Source of the DNA: Davidsoniella eucalypti
Taxonomy: Eukaryota > Ascomycota > Sordariomycetes > Microascales > Ceratocystidaceae
Length of the DNA stretch: 64,000 bases
Assembly (NCBI GenBank): GCA_004009845.1
Contig: RMBW01000199.1
Coordinates: forward strand, 1 to 64,000
Direction of reading: 5' to 3'
Shown: piece after piece, positions 1 to 10,156 of the stretch
Layout of the letters: every line of letters begins with the position of its first letter
Numbering within the stretch: position 1 is the stretch's first letter
The notes under the pieces: model-generated
The model's input: only the letters and a program-made list of their open reading frames with translations
What the model was told of the DNA's origin: nothing
Database searches by the model: none
Translations under genes and position numbers: made by a program

Positions 1-985
1 TGCCGATACTACAGAAAAGTAATTACTATGTAAGTTTAATATTAAAACACCAACTGTGTCACTTGTTGTTTTATCAATCATGTAAACTATAAATCCCAAC
101 CACCTAATATCATGCTATTCTAATGGTACAAGTACCTAAAGTTGTTGATAATTTGAACTGCCATATTAGTCTTGTGGTTCTTCTTACAACTAAAAACCTA
201 ATTGAAATACACAGTAATACTTACAAACACTACCTTTATCCTACCGAATTATTTTATTTCCATTCTCAATAGCATTAACTATTATTATATAGACATAGCA
301 AGTGAGTGTCTGTCCTGCCAATTGTGCTGTAATGCCCGGTAATATATTAATCTGCTTGTTATATTATCTTGTTTGGCTAACTATTTTTTCAATTTTATTG
401 ACTAACCTTCTCTATTGCACCTAATTACCTGCTCTATATAGTAGAAATCCCAATAAATATATAGTATACTACGATTATGAATTACTTCATGCAACCAATC
501 TTTTCGCTTACAACTTTACCAATATTAAATTCGACTTTTAAAATTGGGGGTTTTTTTTTCTATTTAATTCAGTAATCTTATGGGACTATAGAGCTATCAA
601 GATGTTTAACTTGAGCTTATTTATAGTTACTTCATTTCTAAATCAGCGAACACTAATTCAGCCATATAGCATTTCTTAAAACCACTGATGGCCTCTTCTA
701 GCGTCCTAACAGCCTGTTTAATATCTTGTTTCAGCTTATTTCTCCCCGCTAATATTACCTGAACCCTTAAAAATTGATTATACCCTAAAATCAAACTGTC
801 CACCTTTACCTTCGATATTGTCTATATTTATGTATCTATCATTATTACAAATGATACCAAGCTATCACTACTCTGTACTCCTGATAGAATGTAGTCCGTT
901 CATATCACATTACTCTTCTTGATACCTTGATCAAAATCCCCTTTGGATAGTACTTGATGTTGTTCTATTGCCATTCTTTTCCTAA
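1..985. repeat. AT-unit copy U1, left part
   Basis: AT-rich DNA without a credible gene. It matches, with substitutions and small indels, the unit at 21617-22560 and at 45961-46950, and its first half also matches 35012-35470 and 54270-54730. Shared landmarks include TTGTTTTATCAATCATGTAA near 67 and the run GTACCTAAAGTTGTTG near 132. Similarity to the 21-kb copy is lost near 985, in TGTTGTTCTATTGCC, and resumes near 7435. The C2H2/RecQ gene and its flanks therefore lie inside this unit and are absent from the other copies. Confidence 0.75.
546..596. repeat. Old LINE-tail mini-insertion
   Basis: A T-run followed by AATTCAGTAATCTTATGGG, ACTATAGAGCTATCAAGAT is a diverged copy of the 3' terminal segment of the LINE at 8464-8512. 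The same degenerate insertion is present at the matching position of the other AT-units (about 22084-22140 and 46525-46578), so it predates their duplication. No clean target duplication remains. Confidence 0.55.
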
Positions 986-1011
986 ATTAGCATACTATGC
1001 GCCCCTCTTTG

Positions 1012-2222
1012 AGCTATAAAAAACTTGGTTATAGCTTTTGAAGTAAATATTTCTAGCTTTGCTAATGCTACTCTTTGCTTGTAAGAACTATATTGAGATG
1101 CTAATTGAAGCTTTACATCATCATCGTGACTTAACCCTAAATTTGCTCAAAATTTGATGTTTGTCTTATTTAATGGTCCAATCAATATACTTACATCAGC
1201 ATACCTTTCTTCTTAATTAAATTATTCTAGTTATCTTATTTTCTATTGTTAAATTAACTATGATTTTACAAGTCTCTTGCTTTTATACTCATACAACATC
1301 TATTCTGTAATAGCCCTATCAAATGATACTCTTTTCAATTTGATTTCTAAACTCAACCAACTATATCATATCACAACATAATCCGCATCCCTCTAAGATT
1401 AATGAATCAAAAAAAATCACATCACAACCAAACAATCTATATTTCATACAATCTCTATAACCTAATTGTCTACCTTGATTCACAAAACACACTGGCCTAT
1501 TAATTAACTATACTGCCCTAATGCTGACGTTAGCCTTTATGCCATTCATACATTTATATCATAGCACCAATCTTATTCACTAAATTTCAAAATTCACCGC
1601 CATAAAGAACTATAAAAAACTGGCTATAGCTTTAAGTACATATTTTCAGCTTGGCTCATGCTACTCTTTGGTTGTAAGAAGTAGCATTTGAGATGTTGAC
1701 TGAAGCTTTACATCATAATCGTAACTTAAACCTAGCAAAATTGTGCACTAAACTTGCTCAGAATTTGATGTCTATCTTATTTAATGGCCTGCCAATATAC
1801 TTTTTTTTTTTTTTTAATTCATTTATCTTATGGAGTTATAGAGCTATGAAGATTTTGCCAATATACTTACATTGTACCTTTCTTCTGATTAAAGTATTTT
1901 AGTTATCTTATTCTCTATTGTTCCATTAACTATTCTTTTACGAGTCTCTTATTTTTTTACTCATAACAACATCTATTTTGTAATATCCCTATCGAATGAT
2001 AATCTTTTCAGTTTCATTTTCTAAACTCAACCTACTATTGCATCACAATCAATCAATCTATATTTCTTACAATGTCTATAACCTGATTATCTGTCTTAGT
2101 TCATAACATACACCAGCCTGTTAATTAACTATGCTGCCCTATTTTAGTGCCCTAATGCTGGGTTTAGCCTTCATGTCATTGATACATTTAAATCATAGCA
2201 CCAATATTGTACACTAAGTTTC
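1012..2222. repeat. Direct tandem duplication of about 600 bp
   Basis: Two diverged head-to-tail copies, about 1012-1602 and 1603-2222. Both begin with AACTATAAAAAACTGG or a close variant, both contain GAAGCTTTACATCAT, CTAAACTCAACC and ATCATAGCACCAAT in the same order, and both end near a TAAATTT/TAAGTTTCG run. The second copy carries an extra LINE-tail insertion (1803-1856) that the first lacks. Short open frames here, such as the one at 1693-1902, are products of composition. Confidence 0.65.
1803..1856 (-). mobile_element. LINE-tail mini-insertion with 12-bp target duplication
   Basis: Read on the minus strand this is the LINE 3' hairpin segment (ATCTTCATAGCTCTATA...) followed by a poly(A) run, about 54 bp. 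It is flanked by GCCAATATACTT at 1791-1802 and 1857-1868. The tandem copy at about 1190 has the uninterrupted site. This directly shows insertion by target-primed reverse transcription with nearly complete 5' truncation. Confidence 0.85.
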
Positions 2223-2459
2223 GTTCTTTTATTTCAAATTTCACCACTATAAATTTACAATTATCCACCAATCCTAACAATCATTTCTGCCTCCCATACT
2301 AATTGCTATTTAGCCTTACTATGCACTCAATGTAGTTACATTCTAATCTTCAACAACCATAAACCTATATTTCCGAAAACTATAAAGAAGTTACATGACA
2401 TCATTGCTCTCTGGATACTTAATACTATACATTATTAATACATAAAATCATCCTTAGTA

Positions 2460-5006
2460 CTAAATTTTAAAAAACTCATCTTTGTATGCCTCCATGATAA
2501 TTGCCTCCCACAGCGCAAGCATGTTTGTCCCTTGTGTATCATGGAACTGACGCCGTTCTCCTAGCCATTTATAAAAGTCAATCTCCTTGACATCAATGTC
2601 AAACTCCTTCTTGGCTAAATTCTGAATTTTTTGGTTTTTAATCGCCATCAAAACTACCGGCAGCACTTTGTCTATATGTCCACAGCGAAAGCCCTTACCT
2701 GCTTTCACCTTCGTCAGCTCACACCAGTCAAGTGGGAGTTTGCAAGTGAAACAGCAAGAGAATTGTGCAAATCTGATCTTCTTTCGAGCAGAATCATATT
2801 CCACTCCTGTCCAACGTTTCGTACACTCCGAAACTCCTTGGGAAGCATGTCTCATAGCATCTTGGCTTATTCCAGTTAATCTTTTGTAAAACTGACTTTG
2901 GACGTGACAGCTGGTGCATTCTTCTCCAACCTCATCTAGCCAACGGAATAACGCATGGGCACTTTCTCCTTCCTCTTTCCCGAACCGCATCCATCTATCA
3001 TCCACTTGGGCCATCGCCTGTTGTCGATTCGCTTTATCGTTGCTAAGATTTACCGCAGTAGTCTGGCTTGTTTCGCTGATGCCAAGATCTACTGCAGTAG
3101 TCTGTGGTGTAGCCACTGCTGCTGCCGCTATCGCTGCCGCCGCTTGTACTTGTACCTGGCATATATCACACAGCTCAGCACCAACAATGTCATTACATGA
3201 CTCATCTGTAATGCCATCCATGAAACGACCAATGATCTTCCGACGACACTCACTTGTTGAAACAAATGACTCCATCTCAGCTCGGTTGGCCTGTTCAATA
3301 AAGCTACTATGCTCCTTCTCCCAACTCGGCTTCCCATTGTACACAATGATCGACTGCACTACATCACCTGGCCGTCGACCTCCTCGTCCTGTCTGCTGCA
3401 CAAAATCCACAAGCCCATATGGCTGCTCCGCATGAATCACTACTGTGATTCCTTCAACATCAATACCCGTACCCAAACTTGTCGTGGCTGAGATCCAACG
3501 ATGTCCGCGACCCTCCACCCACTTTGACAGAGCCTCTTCACGCTTGCTATTCTCCATGAAGCTATGGTAGAAGTCACAGCCCAGCTGCTTGGCTAGAAAC
3601 TCGCACTTTGCTCTAGAACGGCAATAAATCACTCCCTTCTGCCGACCAGACATCGATGTCGAAAGCGGTTTGACGATCTCTATGACTCTTTTCTCGACTG
3701 CATAGCCGCCGGGCTTGACTTGATCAACTTTATACCGACAATTAAGCTTCGTGGTACGGGCCCGGATTGTTACAGCAGCCTCCACCAGCATCTGCTTTCG
3801 GAACCAATCCTCGAGAACCGTCGGCAGTGTGGCCGTCAGCAATATCAACGGACAGTTATACCGGTTCAAGCTCTTCAGTTCACCTAGCTTTCCTCGGTAC
3901 CCAATATCCATGATGATGGTATGGCATTCGTCAATAAAAATCCGTTGAAGCAAGCCAGTACATAGCAATCCGTCTGCATAAGCAGAAAAATCTCCCGCGG
4001 TGATGGTATCGGCGCTCACTATCACCAGCCGGGCTGCTCGCGGTAGACCCTCTCGCCCAGCATGCAAAGACGATTCGAAACGGATGCAGTCAACTCCCAT
4101 AGCCACTGCTCGAGTAAATAGATCCTCCATGAGCGCTACAAATGGGACGACTACTATGCTGACTCCGCCGCTTTGCATAGTAGCCGGTAGCATGAACAAG
4201 ATGCTCTTACCGGCTCCAGTTGGGAGTACGCTGATGAGTGACTCACCATCCTGTAGAGCCAGTATCTCCCGCATGCTTTCTCGTTGCTCGGCGCTGCGCC
4301 ATGTCGCATCGGGTCCAAGCAAAGTGCGCAAGCCGGTCTGCATCTCTTGGTCCACGCTGACGTTTGCCGTCCTTAACGGCAACTTGTACCGGATCCGCTT
4401 TTTGCTGCTTGTGTCGGTCTGGCGTTTGGTCTCACACTCGGCTTCTTGATCTGGTCGCTTCCGTTTCCCGTTCTGGGACTCGTCTCCTTCGAGAAATTGA
4501 TGCCACAACCGACTGATCTCTTTGAATGAAGCAATCATCTCTGGCTGTAGCTTGCCGGGGAATCCAATATGAACCGCATAATGTTGTCGGGCAACACGGC
4601 TGCCATGTGTTGATGCAAGATCCCATATGATATTCCAGCTTCCGCCGCAGTGTACTGGTTCTCCGGTGATTGGATCAACTTCAATGTCGTCGTCGTCTGC
4701 GTCGTCGTCGTCTACACGAGTCTCGATCTGGTTCAGTACAAGCCCGCGAATATGCCGGCCCAACTCAATGGCCACCACGCGGTATCTTCCCACGCCTAAC
4801 CTCACGCCGGTAGCCGCCTGAAATACCCGTGCTAGCTTCTGACTAAGTCGGTCCGTATCCCATACAGTAGAGCTGCCGTCGTGCCACATGAACTCTAATT
4901 GCTCGTTGTTTGCCTTGGCCAAGTTACATTCAGACCGGAGTACTCGTTCCACGGGGATCAGCCAAGCGATGTAAGCCACTACCATTTGGCCAATATTCTC
5001 TGGCAA
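2460..5006 (-). CDS. RecQ-type DNA helicase, second part of a C2H2/recombinase-like/RecQ gene
   Basis: This 848-codon frame holds a RecQ-family superfamily 2 helicase, an ATP-driven 3'-5' DNA unwinding enzyme expected in the nucleus. Visible motifs are Walker A PTGAGKS (about 262-268), Walker B DECH (359-362), motif III TATLP (391-395), motif V LGTGIDV (511-517) and motif VI QTGRGGR (538-544). A Cys-rich tail follows. The first 165 residues are not helicase: they continue the preceding frame (4979-7048) and include HGSRVARQHY near 134-143, which resembles the end of a tyrosine recombinase domain. The ATG at 5006 is probably not the real start; the true protein enters from the upstream frame by restoring one base in the T-run at about 5008-5012. 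Similar C2H2/RecQ genes sit near telomeres in other fungi (family knowledge). It is either a frameshifted pseudogene or a homopolymer sequencing error. Confidence 0.85.
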   Translation of the reverse strand: MPENIGQMVVAYIAWLIPVERVLRSECNLAKANNEQLEFMWHDGSSTVWDTDRLSQKLARVFQAATGVRLGVGRYRVVAIELGRHIRGLVLNQIETRVDDDDADDDDIEVDPITGEPVHCGGSWNIIWDLASTHGSRVARQHYAVHIGFPGKLQPEMIASFKEISRLWHQFLEGDESQNGKRKRPDQEAECETKRQTDTSSKKRIRYKLPLRTANVSVDQEMQTGLRTLLGPDATWRSAEQRESMREILALQDGESLISVLPTGAGKSILFMLPATMQSGGVSIVVVPFVALMEDLFTRAVAMGVDCIRFESSLHAGREGLPRAARLVIVSADTITAGDFSAYADGLLCTGLLQRIFIDECHTIIMDIGYRGKLGELKSLNRYNCPLILLTATLPTVLEDWFRKQMLVEAAVTIRARTTKLNCRYKVDQVKPGGYAVEKRVIEIVKPLSTSMSGRQKGVIYCRSRAKCEFLAKQLGCDFYHSFMENSKREEALSKWVEGRGHRWISATTSLGTGIDVEGITVVIHAEQPYGLVDFVQQTGRGGRRPGDVVQSIIVYNGKPSWEKEHSSFIEQANRAEMESFVSTSECRRKIIGRFMDGITDESCNDIVGAELCDICQVQVQAAAAIAAAAVATPQTTAVDLGISETSQTTAVNLSNDKANRQQAMAQVDDRWMRFGKEEGESAHALFRWLDEVGEECTSCHVQSQFYKRLTGISQDAMRHASQGVSECTKRWTGVEYDSARKKIRFAQFSCCFTCKLPLDWCELTKVKAGKGFRCGHIDKVLPVVLMAIKNQKIQNLAKKEFDIDVKEIDFYKWLGERRQFHDTQGTNMLALWEAIIMEAYKDEFFKI

Positions 5007-7048
5007 AACCGAGCAACCTTGCGTGAGTTATCCCGGATGGCCTTCATCTTGTCTCGATCCGTGACAATCATCACTTGTCCGTCAAACACAAACACATTGC
5101 GCATCAGCTGCCATGAATCACAGTGACGCAGCGTCATAAGCTCCGGCCCTCTTCCGGGTAACCCACCCCATACATGGACAAGTAGCATGAGCACCTCTCG
5201 GAACATTCTGAGCCGGCGTAGCCAGCGGTTGGTGCCATCTATTTTGAATACATGTCTGCTGGAATCCCAAATCGATGTGGACAGCTGCCTTATCACCAAA
5301 GATGGTCCGGGCTCAAGCCATTTGTTGTTCGTGTTCGTGGCGAAAGACTGGCCGGCTCCAAGCCGGATCATGTTATCAGCAAGCAGCTTAAGATCAATCT
5401 TCGGCTTCATCTTTTGCCATGAGTCTCCCAGTAGTAAAGCTAGTAAGTTCTGTGCCTCAACTACCTGCTCTCTAGCCGCTCTTGTGAAGTCTTGGATCAT
5501 GATACGTTCTCCATTATGAAACAAAGACTCGCCATCCTCAGCCCAACGAACAGACGGCTGTCCGCCCATGCGTGACCGCCAGCCCTTTCCGTATGCCATC
5601 CAGCCGATGATAGTGCTGATGACAGTATATGAGCCAGTGCACATCCAAACTGCATGCTGCTCCCGGAATTCCTTCACCGACTCAATATCACCTTCGTCGC
5701 TACTCCGGGGTTTGCTGTCGAATACGGACTCAAGGAAAAACAGTCTTGACCACCACAAGATAGCAGCCAACAGTCCAGTATATAAGTGCGGCTCAGTATA
5801 ACCAAGCGGCTGTAAGCGAATACCTAGAGCTGCACAGAAGCACAGAAGCGAGCTCGAGTATATGTGCCCACCAACCAGAGTCTTGATCGAAGCTACCATG
5901 AACGAAAAGACAGCTCTGTCAAGCTCCTTGTAGACATTATCATGAAGTCGGCCGTCTTCTATAGTTTCGTCTATAGTTTCGTCTTCGTCGTCATGATCTT
6001 CGTTCCGATGATATCTAACATGATTTCGATTGATGTTGATGCTCTTCTCAAGCTCCTGTACGACAGTGCACAGCAGATTCCACTGCTCATCCGTGAACTT
6101 AACAGCCAATTGCTTCATGGCCTCGTCTCGTCCAATGCGGTGTGCTCGCCAGCACAAGCCCAAGTATCGTTGTCCCACAGTTCGGTATTTGACCATCGAC
6201 GCTTCTTTGCCTTTCAATCCAAATGGCATTCCGTTGGGAGCAGTAGTCATGATACTGCCGAGCCATTGAAGTGTTTCGGTTGGCACACTATCTAATCGCC
6301 AGCTGCATCGTTGGATCTCACGATCAAAGCTCTCCCCGAGACGGAGCAGCATATTTCGTTCATGCACAGCCTGTTCGGTTTGTTGGTGGACTTGCTGGGC
6401 TTTAGCATTCTTGGCTTGAATCCATTCGGCAGCCTCATAGATTTTTATCAAATCACGCGACTCAAAGTGCTTTACCCATTGTAGCCTCTTCACCCACGAC
6501 GAGTCTCGGTCCATGTCTTCCTTCAGGTCTCCTATCCGAAGTCGTTCGGCATCCTCAGAAGCTAGCATGGCCTCACAGTCGGCTAACATGAGCTCCATTG
6601 GGTTGGTGCTTGTCTGTTTAGCTAACGCGGTGCCAAAATTGGCTGCACCATCGCTGACAATCCAGTATCGGGCAAAGTTCCGGTCCATCCAAGTCTGTAA
6701 TAGTACAATCTTCGACTTGGGGTCTAGAGATGTATGCCCTACGTCTCTCCAGTGGCGAGTGATATTGTCCTTGCATATTGTGAGATATCGGCACATAGAA
6801 CAACTGTATCCGCGGCGGACAGCAAGTCGTTTGATAGCTGGACTTCCATCGGGGGGGAGAGCATGCACCTTCGGATCCGCTAAATCTTGAGTGCCATAGT
6901 AATCGATGATATTTTTGATAGTCTCTCCTTTAACTTTGTGCTTGCGGCGAAAGTGAGTTTCGATGCTCTTTCCTGGGCGAATTGCTGCCTTACACGGGAG
7001 ACAAATAAGTAGTTGATGTTCTTCGTTAAGCTCGACAAAGTCTTCCAT
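4979..7048 (-). CDS. C2H2 zinc-finger / recombinase-like N-terminal part of the RecQ gene
   Basis: This 689-codon frame starts at the ATG at 7048. It carries two zinc fingers, C16-C19-H32-H37 and C83-C86-H99-H105, the arrangement found in fungal DUF3505-type proteins. A long alpha-helical middle follows. Near the C-terminus (about 632-644) is GRGPELMTLRHCD, which fits box I of tyrosine recombinases (Arg, then ELxxL and Asp), followed by a beta-hairpin-like stretch with a Lys near 667. The frame then shifts: its last eight residues are out of register, and the proper continuation (LPENIGQMV) opens the overlapping frame at 5006. Zinc fingers, recombinase-like domain and RecQ would form one polypeptide of about 1,530 residues. 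The recombinase assignment is my inference; the zinc fingers are clear. Confidence 0.75.
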   Translation of the reverse strand: MEDFVELNEEHQLLICLPCKAAIRPGKSIETHFRRKHKVKGETIKNIIDYYGTQDLADPKVHALPPDGSPAIKRLAVRRGYSCSMCRYLTICKDNITRHWRDVGHTSLDPKSKIVLLQTWMDRNFARYWIVSDGAANFGTALAKQTSTNPMELMLADCEAMLASEDAERLRIGDLKEDMDRDSSWVKRLQWVKHFESRDLIKIYEAAEWIQAKNAKAQQVHQQTEQAVHERNMLLRLGESFDREIQRCSWRLDSVPTETLQWLGSIMTTAPNGMPFGLKGKEASMVKYRTVGQRYLGLCWRAHRIGRDEAMKQLAVKFTDEQWNLLCTVVQELEKSININRNHVRYHRNEDHDDEDETIDETIEDGRLHDNVYKELDRAVFSFMVASIKTLVGGHIYSSSLLCFCAALGIRLQPLGYTEPHLYTGLLAAILWWSRLFFLESVFDSKPRSSDEGDIESVKEFREQHAVWMCTGSYTVISTIIGWMAYGKGWRSRMGGQPSVRWAEDGESLFHNGERIMIQDFTRAAREQVVEAQNLLALLLGDSWQKMKPKIDLKLLADNMIRLGAGQSFATNTNNKWLEPGPSLVIRQLSTSIWDSSRHVFKIDGTNRWLRRLRMFREVLMLLVHVWGGLPGRGPELMTLRHCDSWQLMRNVFVFDGQVMIVTDRDKMKAIRDNSRKVARFCQRILAKW

Positions 7049-8244
7049 GGCTTCCGACGATTTAAAATCGAGTGTAAATAAGGTAGTGAAATAACAGTAG
7101 ATATGACTATATCAAGATAAAAATATTAGTGCTTAGCTAAAACCATGCAGTGAATCAAAACCATATACGTACAGTTGCTAGTTTGAGGACTAAGAAGTTA
7201 TTTATTTTGAGCTTGTTGTTGATTGCGATTTATTAAGGTAGTAAGTAATGTGAGTAAAGTGTACTCCTAAAAAAAAGAAGACTAACATAAACAAAATTAT
7301 AGTTTGTCGTAAGTTATTCAGTAAACAAATAGAAAAGACTTTTCCTGACCTTATTGATATGGCTGGTTATTTTGTGGCTGGTTATTTGGAAGTAGCGGTG
7401 TAGCTCGATAGTAATCACAGTGTGATTGTGGCAAGTATGGTTATCGTTAAAGTATAGTGATTAGTCCCTAAAAACCCATCATAGCCGCAAAAACAGCGAA
7501 CTTCATTCGTACTAAAACCAATCCAATTTAAATAAATAACAGTCCTGCATTTATTGTTTTATCCCTTGAGCAACAGCGGAGAATACATAGTGAATTATGT
7601 ACGCATAGATACAATACATTGTTCTATTACTTAGCTTTCGATCTTATGTGAATCTCTTCACTAGAAATCGCTAATTATTCTACTACTAGTTTTACAAAAG
7701 TAAATGTGAAACTTTACCTATATATAAATCTTTCTGTCATATTTCAACTTATACCACATCTACCTTCAAGTTATGTAAAATCTAGTGACTACATTTCCAT
7801 TAAATGCTCATTTCAATGTACACGAAAGTTCAGATCTACTTTAAGACGTTATATGAATTTACCCTCCCAAGTTCTCATTATAATTTAATTATAGCATACA
7901 CTGTTTATTTCTTACACAAAAGCAATTTCTGTTAACCAGTAATCGTTTTCCTTGTTTTGAGTTTTTAATCTTTGTTTATACTTCTACGTCTCAATAACCC
8001 TTCTGACCCTTACAATAATATCCTATTTTCCGATCTCACTTATCGAATTACTACCAAATGTCTCATCTAGTTGCTAATATGACATTACGTAATTAAAATA
8101 TAATTCTACTACCTTCATTTTCTATAATTAAATAACACTTGTTCTTCATTTAAAATCTTGTCTAAAGAACTATATATCAGTCACTAATTATTCATTTCCC
8201 AATCGCCTAGTTTGCAGTTGTGACTTATTTAACTCTTACTATGT
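7049..8244. other. AT-rich intergenic DNA, no gene seen
   Basis: No credible coding region. The stretch 7430-7620 matches 22595-22800 (GCAAGTATGGTTATC, ATAGCCGCAAAAACAG, CCTGCATTTATTGTTTTAT), which is the right-hand continuation of AT-unit U1. From about 8150 the sequence matches 34575 onward (CATTTCCCAATCGCCTAG, GCAGTTGTGACT), which is the left part of the next AT-unit. Two units are thus arranged head to tail here. The middle (about 7620-8150) matches nothing else in the window. Confidence 0.6.
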
Positions 8245-8300
8245 ACATCTTCATAGCTCTATAGCTCTATAAGATTGATGAATTAAATTTCTTTTTCTTT
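8245..8300 (+). mobile_element. LINE-tail mini-insertion, 6-bp duplication
   Basis: CATCTTCATAGCTCTATAGC followed by an A/T-rich tail, flanked by CTATGT at 8239-8244 and 8301-8306. The same place in the 34-kb AT-unit (about 34640) is uninterrupted. The poly(A) side is degenerate and interrupted by T and C. Confidence 0.7.
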
Positions 8301-8463
8301 CTATGTTGATTAACGAATAAACTCTTATCTTTATATTCAATAACACAATCCATCGTCTGTTAAATCGTTTCTAACAACCTATTGCTGATGTTTGGCCTCT
8401 ACGATCTTTAACCTAAATGCTAATATTACATTAGTAGTTTTACCATCTCCTGTATTCTTACAT

Positions 8464-8512
8464 TGTTTTTTTTTAATTCATTTATCTTATGGAGCTATAG
8501 AGCTATGAAGAT
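8464..8512 (-). other. LINE 3' end: hairpin-like segment and poly(A)
   Basis: On the minus strand: ATCTTCATAGCTCTATAGC, then TCCATAAGATAAATGAATT and a run of A. ATCTT and AAGAT form the ends of an imperfect inverted repeat. This exact segment is the one that recurs alone at many other sites in the window, so it is probably the recognition end for reverse transcription. Confidence 0.8.
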
Positions 8513-8614
8513 TTTAAAGGAAACAACGAATAAATCAATACCAACAACAAAACATTACAGAAAACAAGTAGAAACGTAACGCAAAATCAAAGAAAATCAA
8601 ACACACCAAGACTC

Positions 8615-9210
8615 TCAACAGCACCACTCATCATCTCGAAGTGCGACTGGTCCGCCCTCCTTTGCAATACCCTCGTTAGTCACTTCCTCAACTTTTCCCC
8701 AGTCTCTTCCACCTATTCCTGTTTTTTTGAGGAATATTAACAGTGCTTGCTGGTGCTTCGCCCTACTAAATATATCTTTCATTTTTATCTCACCATCACA
8801 TCCCTCTTTCAACTCTTGTCTTTGCACAAGCCACTTATCACATTCCAACACCAAGTGCTGAATAGTTTCGATAGCCCGCTGACAATGTCGGCACATGTTG
8901 TTCGATACCTTGCCTATGGACTTTAGGTATGGCAGGTAAGCGCCCTTTCCCGTTAGAAGTTGATAGTAGGTTGTTGTCAGCCTCTTCTTGCCTTCAATCG
9001 GTTTCAGATCACTCACTCCTGTCTTCCCGAGAGACCGATAGTGATTCCCAAGTTTGTCGATATCACGGTTGATCAGTGTGTCCCAGAGTTTGAAGATGTT
9101 CTCCTTGATTTTTTTCTTGATGTACCCAGTGGTTGCAATAGAGATGCATACTCTTTTTTCAAGAGCCTCCTTTGCAAGCTTATCCACTATCTCATTTCCT
9201 TCTATCCCGA
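8615..9210 (-). CDS. LINE ORF2 C-terminal part (end of RNase H, zinc-binding tail)
   Basis: The frame opens with GIEGNEIVDKLAKEA, the C-terminal catalytic segment of a LINE RNase H. It ends with a Cys/His cluster CRHCQRAIETIQHLVLEC, a common C-terminal feature of Tad1-type LINEs. It continues the RNase H domain interrupted at 9841 by the solo LTR (9216-9840). The natural reading is WCPGHV joined to GIEGNE. The stop at 8615 is followed by about 100 bp of 3' UTR. Confidence 0.8.
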
Positions 9211-9215
9211 CATGG

Positions 9216-9840
9216 TGTTATGAAATAACACTCGCAGACCCTCCGCATGAAGCTTAGACTTGATGTACAGTCTCACCTTTCCAATTTTGGTGACAACGAT
9301 TCATGCATTGAGGCTTCGACTGGATGGTTACGAAATAACAGTCGCAGAACCTCCGCATGAAACTTAGACTTGATGTACAGTCTCACCTTTCCGATTTTGG
9401 TGACAACGATTCATGCATTGAGGTTTAGAGTGCATACACAGCCAACACGGCATTGCCTCGAACTTCTGTCCGTAGACCAGACCCTCCTGTTTCTTTCTCT
9501 CTCGGGTTAACATATATAGCTTGCTTGTATCTTTTTTCTGTTCTCCTTTTGCCTTCCCCCTCCAAGCTTACAACTCCCTGTGTACCTGACCTACTGGTGC
9601 AACCTCCTCTTCTTGTTCCTGTTCCTGTTCTTATCTTTGCTCCTGCTCCTGTTCTTACCTTCTTGTCCCCGCTCTTGTTCCTATCTTCGCTCCGGCTCCT
9701 GTCCTGATTTAGTCCCGATTTACTTAATTTATTATTCTGTGTAACTCGATTATCCTGAAAACTCCAAAACCACCTTCGAGTGACTACTCTCCCAGTGATC
9801 ACTGGTTTCCCTTTGAATTCCTGCCTGCCCGTTCTTTACA
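9216..9840. mobile_element. Solo LTR, family F (625 bp), inside LINE RNase H
   Basis: Bounded by TGTTATG and TTTACA (TG...CA on either strand), with 5-bp target duplication CATGG at 9211-9215 and 9841-9845. It lies exactly inside the GHVGIEG coding motif of the LINE. A related 466-bp copy is at 32871-33336 with its own duplication. Here the segment around 9230-9330 is tandemly duplicated at about 9330-9425 (CCTCCGCATGAA, CTTAGACTTGATGTACAGTC repeated), which accounts for most of the length difference. A C/T-rich stretch of TTCCTG-like repeats lies at 9605-9700. No internal domain of this family is in the window. Confidence 0.8.
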
Positions 9841-9845
9841 CATGG

Positions 9846-10156
9846 CCTGGGCACCAGTGTATTTCTATACTAGTGTCTAGGTCTTGTAGGTTTAGCTTCT
9901 CTATAAGATTCGTGAATATTCCAGGCTTCCATACTCTTTGGATGGCAGCTTGGCTGTCGACAAAGATCAGGACTCTTTTCCTTATTGGCAGCTTTCGAAC
10001 GTAGCAGAGGGCTCTGTATATTGCATAGCTTTCGCAGTCTGCAACCTCAGTGTAAGGCCCTAAGGCTTTTGCCTCTTGAAACCGTACCGTTTTATTGTCT
10101 ATGTCGGCAAAGGCGTAGGAGGATTTTTCTCCTTCCATAGACCCGTCGGTATACAA
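9846..10156 (-). CDS. LINE ORF2, RNase H domain (5' part)
   Basis: The frame reads YTDGSMEGEKSS at its start and has D (TDGS), E (DCESYAI) and D (FVDSQAA) spaced as in the RNase H active site, ending in IHWCPGH before the solo LTR. It is in a different frame from the reverse transcriptase upstream. The change falls in a CAAAAAAGAAGAAG run at about 10225-10240, where one extra A would explain it. The second LINE copy (56529-57326) has the same shift, so it is either inherited or a systematic sequencing effect. Confidence 0.8.

Noticed and set aside
7706..7888. Short open frames of 60-90 codons throughout the AT-units
   Set aside because: They have low-complexity composition, are not conserved between sister units except where the DNA is identical, and show no family resemblance.
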